Positions 34,549 to 42,433 of a stretch of 53,406 nucleotides of DNA are shown here, in pieces. The stretch is from an uncultured Lacinutrix sp. (GTDB lineage: Bacteria > Bacteroidota > Bacteroidia > Flavobacteriales > Flavobacteriaceae). The notes beneath the pieces were generated by a model. That model did not search any database and had not been told where the DNA came from. It was given only the letters and a program-made list of their open reading frames with translations. The DNA lies in the NCBI GenBank assembly GCA_937129145.1, contig CAKZMU010000013.1:1-53406 (forward strand), written 5' to 3'. Position 1 is the stretch's first letter. Every line of letters starts with the position of its first letter. The position numbers were made by a program, and so were the translations under genes.

Positions 34549-35871
34549 ATGAGTCAAGATTACAACAATCCAGCTTTTAAAAAATTATTACAAAAACTTC
34601 AAGAAGAAAGCTGGCAGTTAGAGTTGCTAATTTCTGGTTTTGCAATTTTTGGTTTGTTTACTGCACTTCCAACCATAGAATTTAGGGTTTTTGATGCTCA
34701 GTTTACACAGCAAATTTATGCGTTTGTTATCTATTCTATACTTTGGGCATCATGCAAAATTTTAATTTTCAACCTTTTGCTTCATGTGTTATTAAGAGGC
34801 TTATGGATTGGCGCTTTAGGATTACGTTATGTCTCTGGAGATATTGATTATGATAGTTTAAAATATAGCCCAAAATTTACTAGATATTTAAAAAAACGTG
34901 TTGGCTCTTTCGATAAATACATAGCTACTTTAGAAAATTATTGTAGTGTCATTTTTGCTATTTCCTTCTTATTAATTTTTTATGTTGTAGCTATTACATT
35001 TACACTTGTAACAATCGCTTTAATTGCTACCTATTTAATAGATAGCGATGATTTACCTAACTGGTTATCTAAAGGTGTTGGGATTACACTTATGCTATTT
35101 ATTATTTTTGGAATGCTCTTCACGGTTATAGATTTTATTACTCTTGGGTTCTTAAAAAAGAAAAAATGGCTTTCTAAAATCTACTTTCCAATTTATTGGG
35201 TGTTTAGTTTCATTACATTATCCTTTTTATACAGGCCCTTAGTGTATAATTTTTTAGACAATAAATTTGGTAAACGTTTAAGTTTTGTTTTAGTGCCTTT
35301 TTATATACTTATAACCTTAATGACTTCGCTTAAACACAAAACGTCTAATTATTTTAGCATTGACTCAACATCAACCGAAATTATTGCAAACAACAATAAC
35401 TACGAAGACTTATTAACTGAAACCAGCTTTATTGATGACGTTGCCATACAATCTAAAGTGATTACCGATGCTTATGTAAAAGTGTTTGTTCAGTTTAATG
35501 AAAATATTGAAAATCGCATGTATAACTACAACCAAGGCTTAAAGCCTAAAGAAGATAAGCGTGGTTTAGGGTCGAATATTACAATTAATGGAGGACCAAT
35601 TATTGATATTAGAAAACGGGATAGTTTACGTAAAGAATACATAAAAACTTTTAATGACATTTACTATGTAAAAATTGACTCTACTGTTTATGATAACGAG
35701 TTTATATTTGCTAGTAATATTCAAAACAAACCAGGATTTGAAACTTATATCCCTACAAAAAACCTAACCGAAGGAAAACATGTTTTAAGAGTAAGAAGAA
35801 GAGCTATTCAAAACCAAGACACAACCTATAGGAATGTGGCCACCATTCCGTTTTGGCATTTTAAAGATTAA
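34549..35871 (+). CDS. Hypothetical polytopic membrane protein
   Basis: A 440-residue protein I do not recognise. A short N-terminal part (MSQDYNNPAFKKLLQKLQEESWQLE) is followed by about six hydrophobic helices up to residue 265. A soluble C-terminal domain of about 170 residues comes next, beta-rich near its end (KNLTEGKHVLRVRRRAI). The two facing sigma systems bracket it: it is divergent from the first ECF operon, and its stop overlaps the stop of the second system's membrane partner by TTAA. Its upstream sequence resembles the twin promoter of the second system. Confidence 0.7.
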   Translation: MSQDYNNPAFKKLLQKLQEESWQLELLISGFAIFGLFTALPTIEFRVFDAQFTQQIYAFVIYSILWASCKILIFNLLLHVLLRGLWIGALGLRYVSGDIDYDSLKYSPKFTRYLKKRVGSFDKYIATLENYCSVIFAISFLLIFYVVAITFTLVTIALIATYLIDSDDLPNWLSKGVGITLMLFIIFGMLFTVIDFITLGFLKKKKWLSKIYFPIYWVFSFITLSFLYRPLVYNFLDNKFGKRLSFVLVPFYILITLMTSLKHKTSNYFSIDSTSTEIIANNNNYEDLLTETSFIDDVAIQSKVITDAYVKVFVQFNENIENRMYNYNQGLKPKEDKRGLGSNITINGGPIIDIRKRDSLRKEYIKTFNDIYYVKIDSTVYDNEFIFASNIQNKPGFETYIPTKNLTEGKHVLRVRRRAIQNQDTTYRNVATIPFWHFKD

Positions 35872-36278
35872 TATTCCAAACGCTTATTCATAAAGTGCTT
35901 CATTAATGGTATTTGTATAAAAAATACCAGTCCAAAGAAACTTACAGCATACATTAATGTTTTTGAAAATGTAATTCCAGAAAGGATATTTGTCACTTTA
36001 TTATTAGAAATCACACTATAATCCACGGCATCTATCAAGGTAGAATTTCCAGTATTATTAAACATCACATATATTGAAACGCCTGTAAGAATAGCGATGA
36101 TAGCAAACCAACCATATTTGGTAATTAGTGGTTTGTACTGCACAGTATCGCCAATGGTAACATGTTCAACTTCTTTCATCACATTAGCAGTAAAATCTAC
36201 CGAAGGCGATTTTAATCCAGACGATGTCATCGTCTTTTTTGCTAAATTATCTAAATGCTGCTCTGTATGTTCTTTCAT
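35868..36278 (-). CDS. Putative anti-sigma-like membrane protein (second system)
   Basis: A 136-residue protein with a cytoplasmic N-terminal part of about 50 residues (KEHTEQHLDNLAKKTMTSSGLKSPSVDF), two hydrophobic helices (YGWFAIIAILTGVSIYVMF and FSKTLMYAVSFFGLVFFIQIPL), and a short C-terminus. It overlaps the second ECF sigma gene by 32 bases, which suggests translational coupling and a role as the factor that holds the sigma at the membrane. No known anti-sigma motif is visible. I start at the ATG at 36278; a TTG lies three codons upstream. Confidence 0.6.
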   Translation of the reverse strand: MKEHTEQHLDNLAKKTMTSSGLKSPSVDFTANVMKEVEHVTIGDTVQYKPLITKYGWFAIIAILTGVSIYVMFNNTGNSTLIDAVDYSVISNNKVTNILSGITFSKTLMYAVSFFGLVFFIQIPLMKHFMNKRLEY

Positions 36279-36846
36279 AACTTTCAATAATGTCGTTATC
36301 TAATTTACTTTTTAAAATCGTCGCCAATTTTTTGCGACTTCTAAAAAGTTTTACTTTTACATTGTTAGGTTTTAAACCAACAATTTTTCCAATCTCTTCT
36401 AACGATAGTTCTTCAAAGTAATATAAAGTTAATAAAAAACTATCTTCACTAGGCAATAACGCTAAACAATTTTGCATGGCTTGTTCCTTTTCTTTTGCCT
36501 CTATTTGGTCTAGCGCATTATCCAAGGTTTTTATTTGATGCTCTGTATAGTCGTTAATCTCGACTGTATATTGTTGTCGTTTGTTCTTTTTAAGTCTGTC
36601 CAGACACGTATTGTAAGCAACCCTGTAAATCCATGTTGAAAATTTTGAGTCACCTTTAAACTTATGTAAAGACTTATATGCTTTAATAAAGGTGTCTTGA
36701 GCAGCTTCTTCAGCTTCTTCGGTATGCTTCATCATTCGCAACGATAAGGTATATACCAAATCTTTATAACGGTTGACCAATACTGTAAAAGCATTCGCAT
36801 CGCCATTTAAAATCGCATCTATATAAACTTGGTCGTTGGTGGTCAT
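36247..36846 (-). CDS. ECF-type RNA polymerase sigma factor (second system)
   Basis: A 199-residue sigma-70-family ECF factor. Region 2: NAFTVLVNRYKDLVYTLSLRMMKHTEEAEEAAQDTFIKAYKSL...FSTWIYRVAYNTCLDRLKK. Region 4: SFLLTLYYFEELSLEEIGKIVGLKPNNVKVKLFRSRKKL. I place the start at the ATG at 36846. The same frame continues upstream, but that extension is unlike the family and covers the ECF-type promoter on this strand. The -10 is six bases before this ATG, so the mRNA would be nearly leaderless. The twin promoter arrangement suggests autoregulation plus control of the divergent gene at 36989. Confidence 0.93.
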   Translation of the reverse strand: MTTNDQVYIDAILNGDANAFTVLVNRYKDLVYTLSLRMMKHTEEAEEAAQDTFIKAYKSLHKFKGDSKFSTWIYRVAYNTCLDRLKKNKRQQYTVEINDYTEHQIKTLDNALDQIEAKEKEQAMQNCLALLPSEDSFLLTLYYFEELSLEEIGKIVGLKPNNVKVKLFRSRKKLATILKSKLDNDIIESYERTYRAAFR

Positions 36847-36852
36847 TGTTAC

Positions 36853-36882
36853 TATGACTGTATAAGTATGCGTTTGGTTACA
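36853..36882 (-). promoter_or_regulatory. ECF-type promoter of the second sigma operon
   Basis: Minus strand: TGTAACC (plus 36876-36882), 17 bases, GTCATA (plus 36853-36858). The same two boxes at the same distance recur on the plus strand at 36916-36945. -35 with AAC and -10 with GTC are hallmarks of ECF promoters. Confidence 0.7.
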
Positions 36883-36915
36883 CTTTTTAAGAAAAAAAAT
36901 AAATTTTAATTTTTT

Positions 36916-36945
36916 TGTAACCAATATCCAAAAGCTGTCGTCATA
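36916..36945 (+). promoter_or_regulatory. ECF-type promoter of the 36989 gene
   Basis: TGTAACC (36916-36922), 17-base spacer, GTCATA (36940-36945), preceded by a T-rich tract. It mirrors the element at 36853-36882, so the outer nine bases TTGGTTACA / TGTAACCAA form an inverted repeat spaced by 33 bases. The leader to the gene would be about 37 bases. Confidence 0.72.
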
Positions 36946-36988
36946 AGCTATGAACACATTAAAAATAATCAATTAAAAACAAACAATT

Positions 36989-37324
36989 ATGGAAGTAGCA
37001 ATAATGGCAATTATATTCGGTTCGATTTTCGGAGTATTTTATTTATTTATTTCTTCAAGAAACAAAGAACGCTTAGCATTAATAGAAAAAGGTGCGGATG
37101 CAAGCATATTTGCTAGTGGTAAACGTGCAGGCTCCTCATGGAAAGTTATTATTATAAATTTAGCATTCCTTTTAATGGGAATTGGCTTAGGTGTATTCAT
37201 CGCACAATTACTTGATACTTATACCGACTTAAGTAATGAGATTTATCCAGCACTTATTTTCTTAATGGCAGGTCTTGGTTTATTTGCTGGTTATACGCAA
37301 ACCAAAAAAGCATTAGACGAGTAA
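36989..37324 (+). CDS. DUF6249-like small membrane protein
   Basis: A 111-residue protein with three hydrophobic helices: at about 4-23 (AIMAIIFGSIFGVFYLFI), 51-70 (VIIINLAFLLMGIGLGVFIA) and 84-101. A NKERLALIEKGADASIF segment links helices 1 and 2. That ERxALIEKG pattern is typical of DUF6249-type proteins, often found next to ECF sigma factors in Bacteroidota. It has its own ECF-type promoter divergent from the sigma gene and its own terminator, so it is likely a direct target of that sigma factor. Confidence 0.8.
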   Translation: MEVAIMAIIFGSIFGVFYLFISSRNKERLALIEKGADASIFASGKRAGSSWKVIIINLAFLLMGIGLGVFIAQLLDTYTDLSNEIYPALIFLMAGLGLFAGYTQTKKALDE

Positions 37325-37349
37325 AACAATACTTAATCAATCAAATTTT

Positions 37350-37379
37350 AAAACCGCTTCGAAATATCGAAGCGGTTTT
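37350..37379 (+). terminator. Intrinsic terminator of the DUF6249-like gene
   Basis: Perfect 13-base arms AAAACCGCTTCGA / TCGAAGCGGTTTT around AATA, followed by a T-run, 25 bases after the stop. Confidence 0.9.
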
Positions 37380-37423
37380 TTTGTTTTTGTATCTTTAATG
37401 AATCAACAACCAACCTTATAATT

Positions 37424-39100
37424 ATGAAATTTCTTAAATGTTTTCTATTACTAATAGTTATTAGCAGCTGCTCCTCACCCACTACATATGACGTTTTAAT
37501 AAAAAATGGCACCATTGCAGATGGCTCAGGCAATGCAACCTATATTGGTAATGTTGGCATTAATGCCGATACCATTGCAGCTATTGGCGAACTAAAAAAT
37601 GCCAAAGGAAACATAGAAATTGACGCATCAGGTTTAGTCGTGGCTCCTGGATTTATTAATATGTTGTCTTGGGCAACCGAATCGTTAATTGCTGATGGAA
37701 AATCGCAAAGCGATATTCGTCAAGGTGTCACGCTTGAAGTATTTGGTGAAGGTTCGTCCATGGGACCACTTACAGAAGAACGAAAAAAACAATGGCAAGA
37801 CAATCAAGGCGAATTAAAATTTGATATTGATTGGAACACCCTAGATGAATATTTACAATCACTTGTAAAACGTGGTGTTTCAACAAACGTCGCATCTTTT
37901 ATTGGTGCCACTACAGTTCGAGTAAACCATATTGGTTATGAAGATCGTCCGCCAACCGACGAAGAAATGGCATCTATGAAAAACATGGTACGACAAGCCA
38001 TGGAAGAAGGTGCTATGGGCGTTGGTTCGTCATTAATTTATGCACCTGCGTTTTATTCGTCAACTGAAGAGTTAATTGAACTATGCAAAGTCGCTTCCGA
38101 ATATGATGGCATGTATATCTCACACATGCGTAGTGAAGGAAATCGCTTATTAGAAAGTATGGATGAGCTTATTCGCATTGCTGATGAAGCAAATATTAGA
38201 GCAGAGATTTATCACTTGAAAATGGCAGGTAAAGATAATTGGAATAAGTTTGACGCTGTAGTTAAAAAAATAGATTCAGCCAGAGCTGCAGGTTTACATA
38301 TTACAACAGATATGTACACCTATACTGCTGGAGCAACTGGGTTGGATGCCTCCATGCCTCCTTGGGTTCAAGAAGGCGGTTATACAAAATGGGCGGAGCG
38401 ACTACAAGACCCAGACATTAGAAAACGTGTGTATAAAGAAATGACCACACCTACGGATGATTGGGAAAATTTAATGTACGCAGCAGGAACGCCAGATAAT
38501 TTAATACTTGTTGGTTTTGCCAACGATAGTTTACGTCATTATACAGGAAAAACCTTAGCGGAAGTCGCTAAAATTCATGGAAAAAACCCTGAGGAAACTG
38601 CGATGGATTTAGTTATTGCAGATGGTAGTCGTGTTGGAACTGTATATTTTTTAATGAGCGAAGACAACGTAAAAAAACAAATGGCACTACCTTATATGAG
38701 TTTTGGTAGTGACGCAGGCTCTATGGCTCCCGAAGGCTTGTTTTTAAATTCCAATCCACATCCAAGAGCCTATGGTAATTTTTCGAGAGTGCTTGGAAAA
38801 TATGTTCGTGATGAAAAGGTCATTCCGTTAGAAGAAGCCATTAGGAAACTCACTTCTTTACCAGCTTCCAATTTAAAAATTAAAAATAGAGGACATTTAA
38901 AAGAAGGCTATTTTGCTGATTTGGCTATTTTTAACCCTGAAACTATTCAAGACCATGCTACGTTTGCCGAACCTCATCAATATGCAACAGGTATGGTACA
39001 TGTATTCGTAAATGGTGAACAAGTCCTTAAAGATGGAGAGCATACAGGTGCCACTCCTGGACAAGTGGTTAGAGGCCCTGGTTATAAAGAAAAAGAATGA
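37424..39100 (+). CDS. N-acyl-D-amino-acid deacylase-like lipoprotein
   Basis: A 558-residue amidohydrolase-fold lipoprotein (signal ending ISSCSSP, Cys16). It follows the D-aminoacylase pattern: YDVLIKNGTIADGSG, a DASGLVVAPGFIN segment, YISHMRSEG, the IYHLKMAG His, and FGSDAGSMAPEG. The usual metal-binding His-x-His after PGFID is replaced by PGFINMLSWA, and the Cys of the GNCG segment is replaced in FGEGSSMG. The later His residues and the Asp are kept, so the metal centre would be altered or single-metal. It overlaps the PhzF gene by four bases (ATGA) and probably acts on D-amino acid derivatives or peptides in the periplasm. Confidence 0.85.
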   Translation: MKFLKCFLLLIVISSCSSPTTYDVLIKNGTIADGSGNATYIGNVGINADTIAAIGELKNAKGNIEIDASGLVVAPGFINMLSWATESLIADGKSQSDIRQGVTLEVFGEGSSMGPLTEERKKQWQDNQGELKFDIDWNTLDEYLQSLVKRGVSTNVASFIGATTVRVNHIGYEDRPPTDEEMASMKNMVRQAMEEGAMGVGSSLIYAPAFYSSTEELIELCKVASEYDGMYISHMRSEGNRLLESMDELIRIADEANIRAEIYHLKMAGKDNWNKFDAVVKKIDSARAAGLHITTDMYTYTAGATGLDASMPPWVQEGGYTKWAERLQDPDIRKRVYKEMTTPTDDWENLMYAAGTPDNLILVGFANDSLRHYTGKTLAEVAKIHGKNPEETAMDLVIADGSRVGTVYFLMSEDNVKKQMALPYMSFGSDAGSMAPEGLFLNSNPHPRAYGNFSRVLGKYVRDEKVIPLEEAIRKLTSLPASNLKIKNRGHLKEGYFADLAIFNPETIQDHATFAEPHQYATGMVHVFVNGEQVLKDGEHTGATPGQVVRGPGYKEKE

Positions 39101-39885
39101 TACTAGACATTTATCAAATAGACGCCTTTACAAATAAGATATTTGGCGGCAATCCAGCAGCAGTTTGCCCTTTAAAGGAATGGCTTTCTGATGAAGTATT
39201 ATTAAATATTGCAAAAGAAAACAACTTAGCTGAAACTGCTTATTTTACTCACAAGCATGACAATGTGTTTCACTTACGATGGTTTACTCCAGAAATTGAA
39301 ATAGACCTTTGTGGTCACGCTACATTGGCTTCCGCGTTTTTGATTTTAAATTGTTTGAACTATACTTTTGATGCCGTAGTGTTTGAAACCATGAGCGGCG
39401 AATTAAGAGTCACAAAAGATGATGAATTTTTAAAAATGAATTTTCCATCACGACCACCAATTAAAGCTGAACTCCCAGAAATTATATCGCAATCTTTAAG
39501 TAAACAACCCACCGAAATTTACAAAGCAAGGGATTATGTATTGGTTTATGACAGAGAAAATGACATAAAAAACTTAAAAGTAAGTGCATCAATTTTAGAG
39601 CAAATAAATTTAAGTCCTGGAGGTATTATTGTGACTTCAAAAGGTAATAGCTCAGATTTTGTATCACGTTTTTTTACTCCAGGAGCTGCTGTTTTTGAAG
39701 ACCCAGTAACAGGATCGGCACACTGTACGCTAGTTCCTTTTTGGGCAGGACGACTACATAAAAAAGACTTACATGCTTTTCAAATTTCTGACCGTCAAGG
39801 CGAACTGTTTTGCAAACTCGCTGGAGACCGAGTGATAATTAAAGGTAAAGCAGTAAAATATCTTCAAGGAACAATCAATATTTAA
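39097..39885 (+). CDS. PhzF-family isomerase
   Basis: A 262-residue protein of the PhzF/diaminopimelate-epimerase-like fold. Signs: YQIDAFTNKIFGGNPAAVCPL, the general-acid/base Glu in NNLAETAYF, DLCGHATLASAFLI, and FTPGAAVFEDPVTGSAHCTLVPFWA. In phenazine makers PhzF isomerises DHHA, but most homologues have unknown substrates, and no phenazine genes are here. It is translationally coupled to the D-aminoacylase-like gene, suggesting a linked pathway. Its stop overlaps the stop of the VanX-type gene in TTAA. Confidence 0.9.
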   Translation: MILDIYQIDAFTNKIFGGNPAAVCPLKEWLSDEVLLNIAKENNLAETAYFTHKHDNVFHLRWFTPEIEIDLCGHATLASAFLILNCLNYTFDAVVFETMSGELRVTKDDEFLKMNFPSRPPIKAELPEIISQSLSKQPTEIYKARDYVLVYDRENDIKNLKVSASILEQINLSPGGIIVTSKGNSSDFVSRFFTPGAAVFEDPVTGSAHCTLVPFWAGRLHKKDLHAFQISDRQGELFCKLAGDRVIIKGKAVKYLQGTINI

Positions 39886-40553
39886 TTCACTGGAAAATCA
39901 AAATAAGTATCAGGAAATGGTTCATTTCGTAAAGTAAAATGCCACCATTCTTTAGTATAATATTTAAAACCGTGTTTGCGCATAACTGTTTGTAATAACA
40001 TTCTATTGGCTCTTTGTTGAGAAGTGAGTTCTAAATTAGCAACCCAAGATTCTGGTCCAAAAAAGTCCCAAGGACTTCCCATATCCAATTCTCTACCAGT
40101 TTTTATATCCACCAAAGTCATATCTATTGTGCTTCCACGTGTATGACCAGATTTAGAAGATATATACCCTTCTTCAAACAAATGTTGCTTTTTTACTTTA
40201 GGATAAAATTTTTGCTTATTAAGCGTATCATTCAATTGTTTTGCCCAACGTACAAAATGGTTTACTGCAGTTTGCGGCCTGTAAACATCAAATATTTTAA
40301 TAGACAAATTGTACTGTTTTAATTCGTCTTGCACATTCTTTAAAGCATTTATAGCTTCAGTGGTCATGATGGCAACATTTTTTTTATACCCATCAATAGG
40401 CTTTCCAATAAAATTATCATTTTCAAAATAACGTAACTCCAATTGAATATCTGGAATGGCGTTATGCACATAGTCAAACCCTTTTGGAAGGTCGTTTTGA
40501 GATGTACATGACCATACACAGCAGATTAAAAAAACAAATAACAATCGTTTCAT
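39882..40553 (-). CDS. D-Ala-D-Ala dipeptidase, VanX-type (M15D) lipoprotein
   Basis: A 223-residue zinc peptidase with a lipoprotein-type signal (FLICCVWSCTSQ). Family motifs: the Arg in DVYRPQTAV, the zinc ligands in SGHTRGSTIDMTLV (His and Asp), and the Glu/His of EWWHFTL. VanX-like enzymes cleave D-Ala-D-Ala and, outside vancomycin resistance, recycle peptidoglycan dipeptides. It faces the D-aminoacylase/PhzF pair and ends on the same four bases, so a common D-amino acid theme is plausible. There are no vanH or vanA neighbours, so a resistance role is not supported. Confidence 0.9.
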   Translation of the reverse strand: MKRLLFVFLICCVWSCTSQNDLPKGFDYVHNAIPDIQLELRYFENDNFIGKPIDGYKKNVAIMTTEAINALKNVQDELKQYNLSIKIFDVYRPQTAVNHFVRWAKQLNDTLNKQKFYPKVKKQHLFEEGYISSKSGHTRGSTIDMTLVDIKTGRELDMGSPWDFFGPESWVANLELTSQQRANRMLLQTVMRKHGFKYYTKEWWHFTLRNEPFPDTYFDFPVN

Positions 40554-40599
40554 AGTATGTTTTAATTAGAACCACTAAGTTAAACAATAATATAAAACA

Positions 40600-40627
40600 A
40601 AAGCCGAGGTCCCTCAACCTCGGCTTT
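40600..40627. terminator. Orphan intrinsic terminator
   Basis: Arms AAAGCCGAGGT / ACCTCGGCTTT around a six-base loop. It lies upstream of the VanX-type gene, 46 bases from its start, with no gene ending beside it on either strand. Confidence 0.75.
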
Positions 40628-40884
40628 CTTATTTGCTTTTTATTACGGTGATAGATTTAGGGTCGCTAATTCTATTACATAACGCAAATATTAATTAATT
40701 AATCCATTGAACTAAAAACTAAATTTTAGTACACACCAAATGTAAAATTAATATTCAAAATATCGCTAAACAACATTATTAATTCGATGAAATGCATATA
40801 ATTTTAACATTTATAGATAATATTATCTATTTTATCGATGAAATGCACATCTGATATATATATTATATTGAGTTCTAAAAATGA
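40628..40884. other. Gene-free segment with direct repeats around an 18-base palindrome
   Basis: TCGATGAAATGCATAT (40784-40799) and TCGATGAAATGCACAT (40835-40850) are a direct repeat with one mismatch. Between them lies the perfect palindrome ATAGATAATATTATCTAT (40813-40830). The segment ends in a terminator. A 20-codon frame (40792-40854) starts in the first repeat, but I see no support for its translation. It may be an operator cluster or a small RNA gene. Confidence 0.5.
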
Positions 40885-40917
40885 AAAAGCCTCGTTCTAG
40901 ATAGATACGAGGCTTTT
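40885..40917 (+). terminator. Second orphan intrinsic terminator
   Basis: Arms AAAAGCCTCGT / ACGAGGCTTTT with an 11-base loop, followed by CTA and then the AACCAACC leader-like sequence at 40923-40930 that has no gene behind it. Confidence 0.8.
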
Positions 40918-41038
40918 CTACTAACCAACCAAAAATTGTTACTACGTTTTATAAAGTAACCACACTTTTAAAAACTCTTTTGCAGTAACAGTTATATCAT
41001 TTCAATCATCGTGCCAAAAAATTAAAATTTAAAAATAT

Positions 41039-41070
41039 TTTGCAAATATTAATTTATTTATATATCTTTA
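41039..41070 (+). promoter_or_regulatory. Promoter and repeated leader of the SPFH operon
   Basis: TTTG (41039-41042), 20-base spacer, TATCTTTA (41063-41070; seven of eight to TAnnTTTG). The leader then contains ATATCAT three times (41073, 41084, 41101), the last overlapping the start codon. Confidence 0.5.
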
Positions 41071-41105
41071 TGATATCATTTTAATATCATTTAATTTTAA
41101 ATATC

Positions 41106-41966
41106 ATGAAAGAAGAGAAAATTATTGTCCCAGCTAACGGTTATCTTATGTTGCTTGTGTTTTTAATATTGTTTTTTGGTCCAATAATTATGGCTATTAC
41201 AACAAAACAGCCAGAATATATCCCAATAATAATATTGGCTATTTTAATTGCGCCAGGGTTTATTATGGTACAACCTAATAATTCCAGAGTCTTATTGCTT
41301 TTTGGAAAATACATTGGTACTGTTAAAAAAAATGGTTTTTATTGGGTAAATCCGTTTTACACCAAAAAGAAAATATCGTTACGAGCTAGTAATTTTGATA
41401 GTGAGCGCTTAAAAGTAAACGACAAATTGGGTAACCCCGTAATGATTAGTACTATTTTGGTTTGGCGAGTACACAATACCTACAAAGCTGCATTTGATGT
41501 AGATAATTTTGAAAACTTTGTACGTGTACAAACTGATGCTGCTGTACGTAAACTAGCAAGTATGTATCCATACGATAATTTTGCAGATGAAGGTCATCAA
41601 GAAGATATTACACTACGCTCAAGTGTCAACGAAGTAAGTAACGCTCTGGAAAAAGAAATTGACGAACGCTTGTCGATCGCAGGTATTGAAGTACTAGAAG
41701 CACGTATTGGGTATTTAGCGTATGCTCAAGAAATTGCAAATGCTATGCTTAAGCGTCAACAAGCAACTGCCATTGTTGCCGCAAGACATAAAATTGTTGA
41801 AGGTGCTGTAAGCATGGTAGAAATGGCTCTTGAAGAATTGGGCAAAAAAGACATCGTGGAGCTTGACGAAGAGCGTAAAGCTGCTATGGTAAGTAATTTA
41901 ATGGTCATTCTTTGTGGCGATAAAGATGCATCACCAGTATTAAACACAGGAACTTTAAATCACTAG
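41106..41966 (+). CDS. SPFH/band-7 membrane protein
   Basis: A 286-residue protein. Two hydrophobic stretches at about 12-31 and 38-57 form a membrane anchor. An SPFH (stomatin/prohibitin/flotillin/HflK) domain follows from about 60 to 240: GKYIGTVKKNGFYWVNPFYTKKKISLR, VMISTILVWRVHNT, then LEKEIDERLSIAGIEVLEARIGYLAYAQEIANAML. SPFH proteins build ring- or cage-like membrane scaffolds and often control proteases or lipids. It is first in a six-gene operon ending with a ribbon-helix-helix protein. Confidence 0.88.
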   Translation: MKEEKIIVPANGYLMLLVFLILFFGPIIMAITTKQPEYIPIIILAILIAPGFIMVQPNNSRVLLLFGKYIGTVKKNGFYWVNPFYTKKKISLRASNFDSERLKVNDKLGNPVMISTILVWRVHNTYKAAFDVDNFENFVRVQTDAAVRKLASMYPYDNFADEGHQEDITLRSSVNEVSNALEKEIDERLSIAGIEVLEARIGYLAYAQEIANAMLKRQQATAIVAARHKIVEGAVSMVEMALEELGKKDIVELDEERKAAMVSNLMVILCGDKDASPVLNTGTLNH

Positions 41967-41967
41967 A

Positions 41968-42432
41968 ATGCATAAAAGTTTGGAAAGTTTTGTTCTTTTA
42001 AATGGTTATGTTGAAATAAACAACGAACAACTATTTTTAAAACTAAAATACACCGAAATAAAAGAAAAAAGTGGTTTTGTTGGAATCTTATTTGCTTTAA
42101 TTGTAATGAGCCTTTATCATGATTTTAAAAAAACAGAGATATTTTCATCTGTTGGCGACTACATAAGCATTCTTTTAAAAATTATAGGAGCGCTAGTTAT
42201 AATTTATTTATTCTACTATTTGATTTTTAGAAAAAATTGGTCAAAAAAACTTTATATCAATCAAATAAAAAGAATAGATGTTGATAAAGAAGAACTTGAA
42301 ACCGACGTAACCATAGTATTTCAAAACAACAGAAAAAAAGACTTAGTATTTAGAACACTTGAAAACCAAGTAGAACCCTTTATTGAAGCTTTAAAAAAAC
42401 GAAATACCAGAATTGAAATAAAAACCCTTTAA
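41968..42432 (+). CDS. Hypothetical membrane protein with PH-like pattern
   Basis: A 154-residue protein starting one base after the SPFH stop. An N-terminal beta-rich part (SLESFVLLNGYVEINNEQLFLKLKY) is followed by two hydrophobic helices at about 37-50 and 68-86, and a C-terminal half alternating strands and a final helix (QVEPFIEALKKR). The arrangement resembles small bacterial PH-like membrane proteins, but the similarity is weak. Membrane location and tight operon position suggest it is a partner of the SPFH protein. Confidence 0.6.
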   Translation: MHKSLESFVLLNGYVEINNEQLFLKLKYTEIKEKSGFVGILFALIVMSLYHDFKKTEIFSSVGDYISILLKIIGALVIIYLFYYLIFRKNWSKKLYINQIKRIDVDKEELETDVTIVFQNNRKKDLVFRTLENQVEPFIEALKKRNTRIEIKTL

Positions 42433-42433
42433 A

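Noticed and set aside
36847..36972. In-frame extension of the second ECF sigma factor
   Set aside because: The added residues are unlike sigma factors, and the ECF-type promoter lies inside this stretch.
39097..39885. PhzF as evidence of phenazine synthesis
   Set aside because: No other phenazine gene is present; most PhzF homologues have other roles.
39882..40553. Vancomycin resistance gene
   Set aside because: No vanH/vanA/vanR/vanS neighbours; it fits a peptidoglycan-recycling lipoprotein.
40792..40854. A 20-codon frame through the repeat-palindrome-repeat
   Set aside because: No start signal, hydrophobic low-complexity product, and better explained by the repeats.
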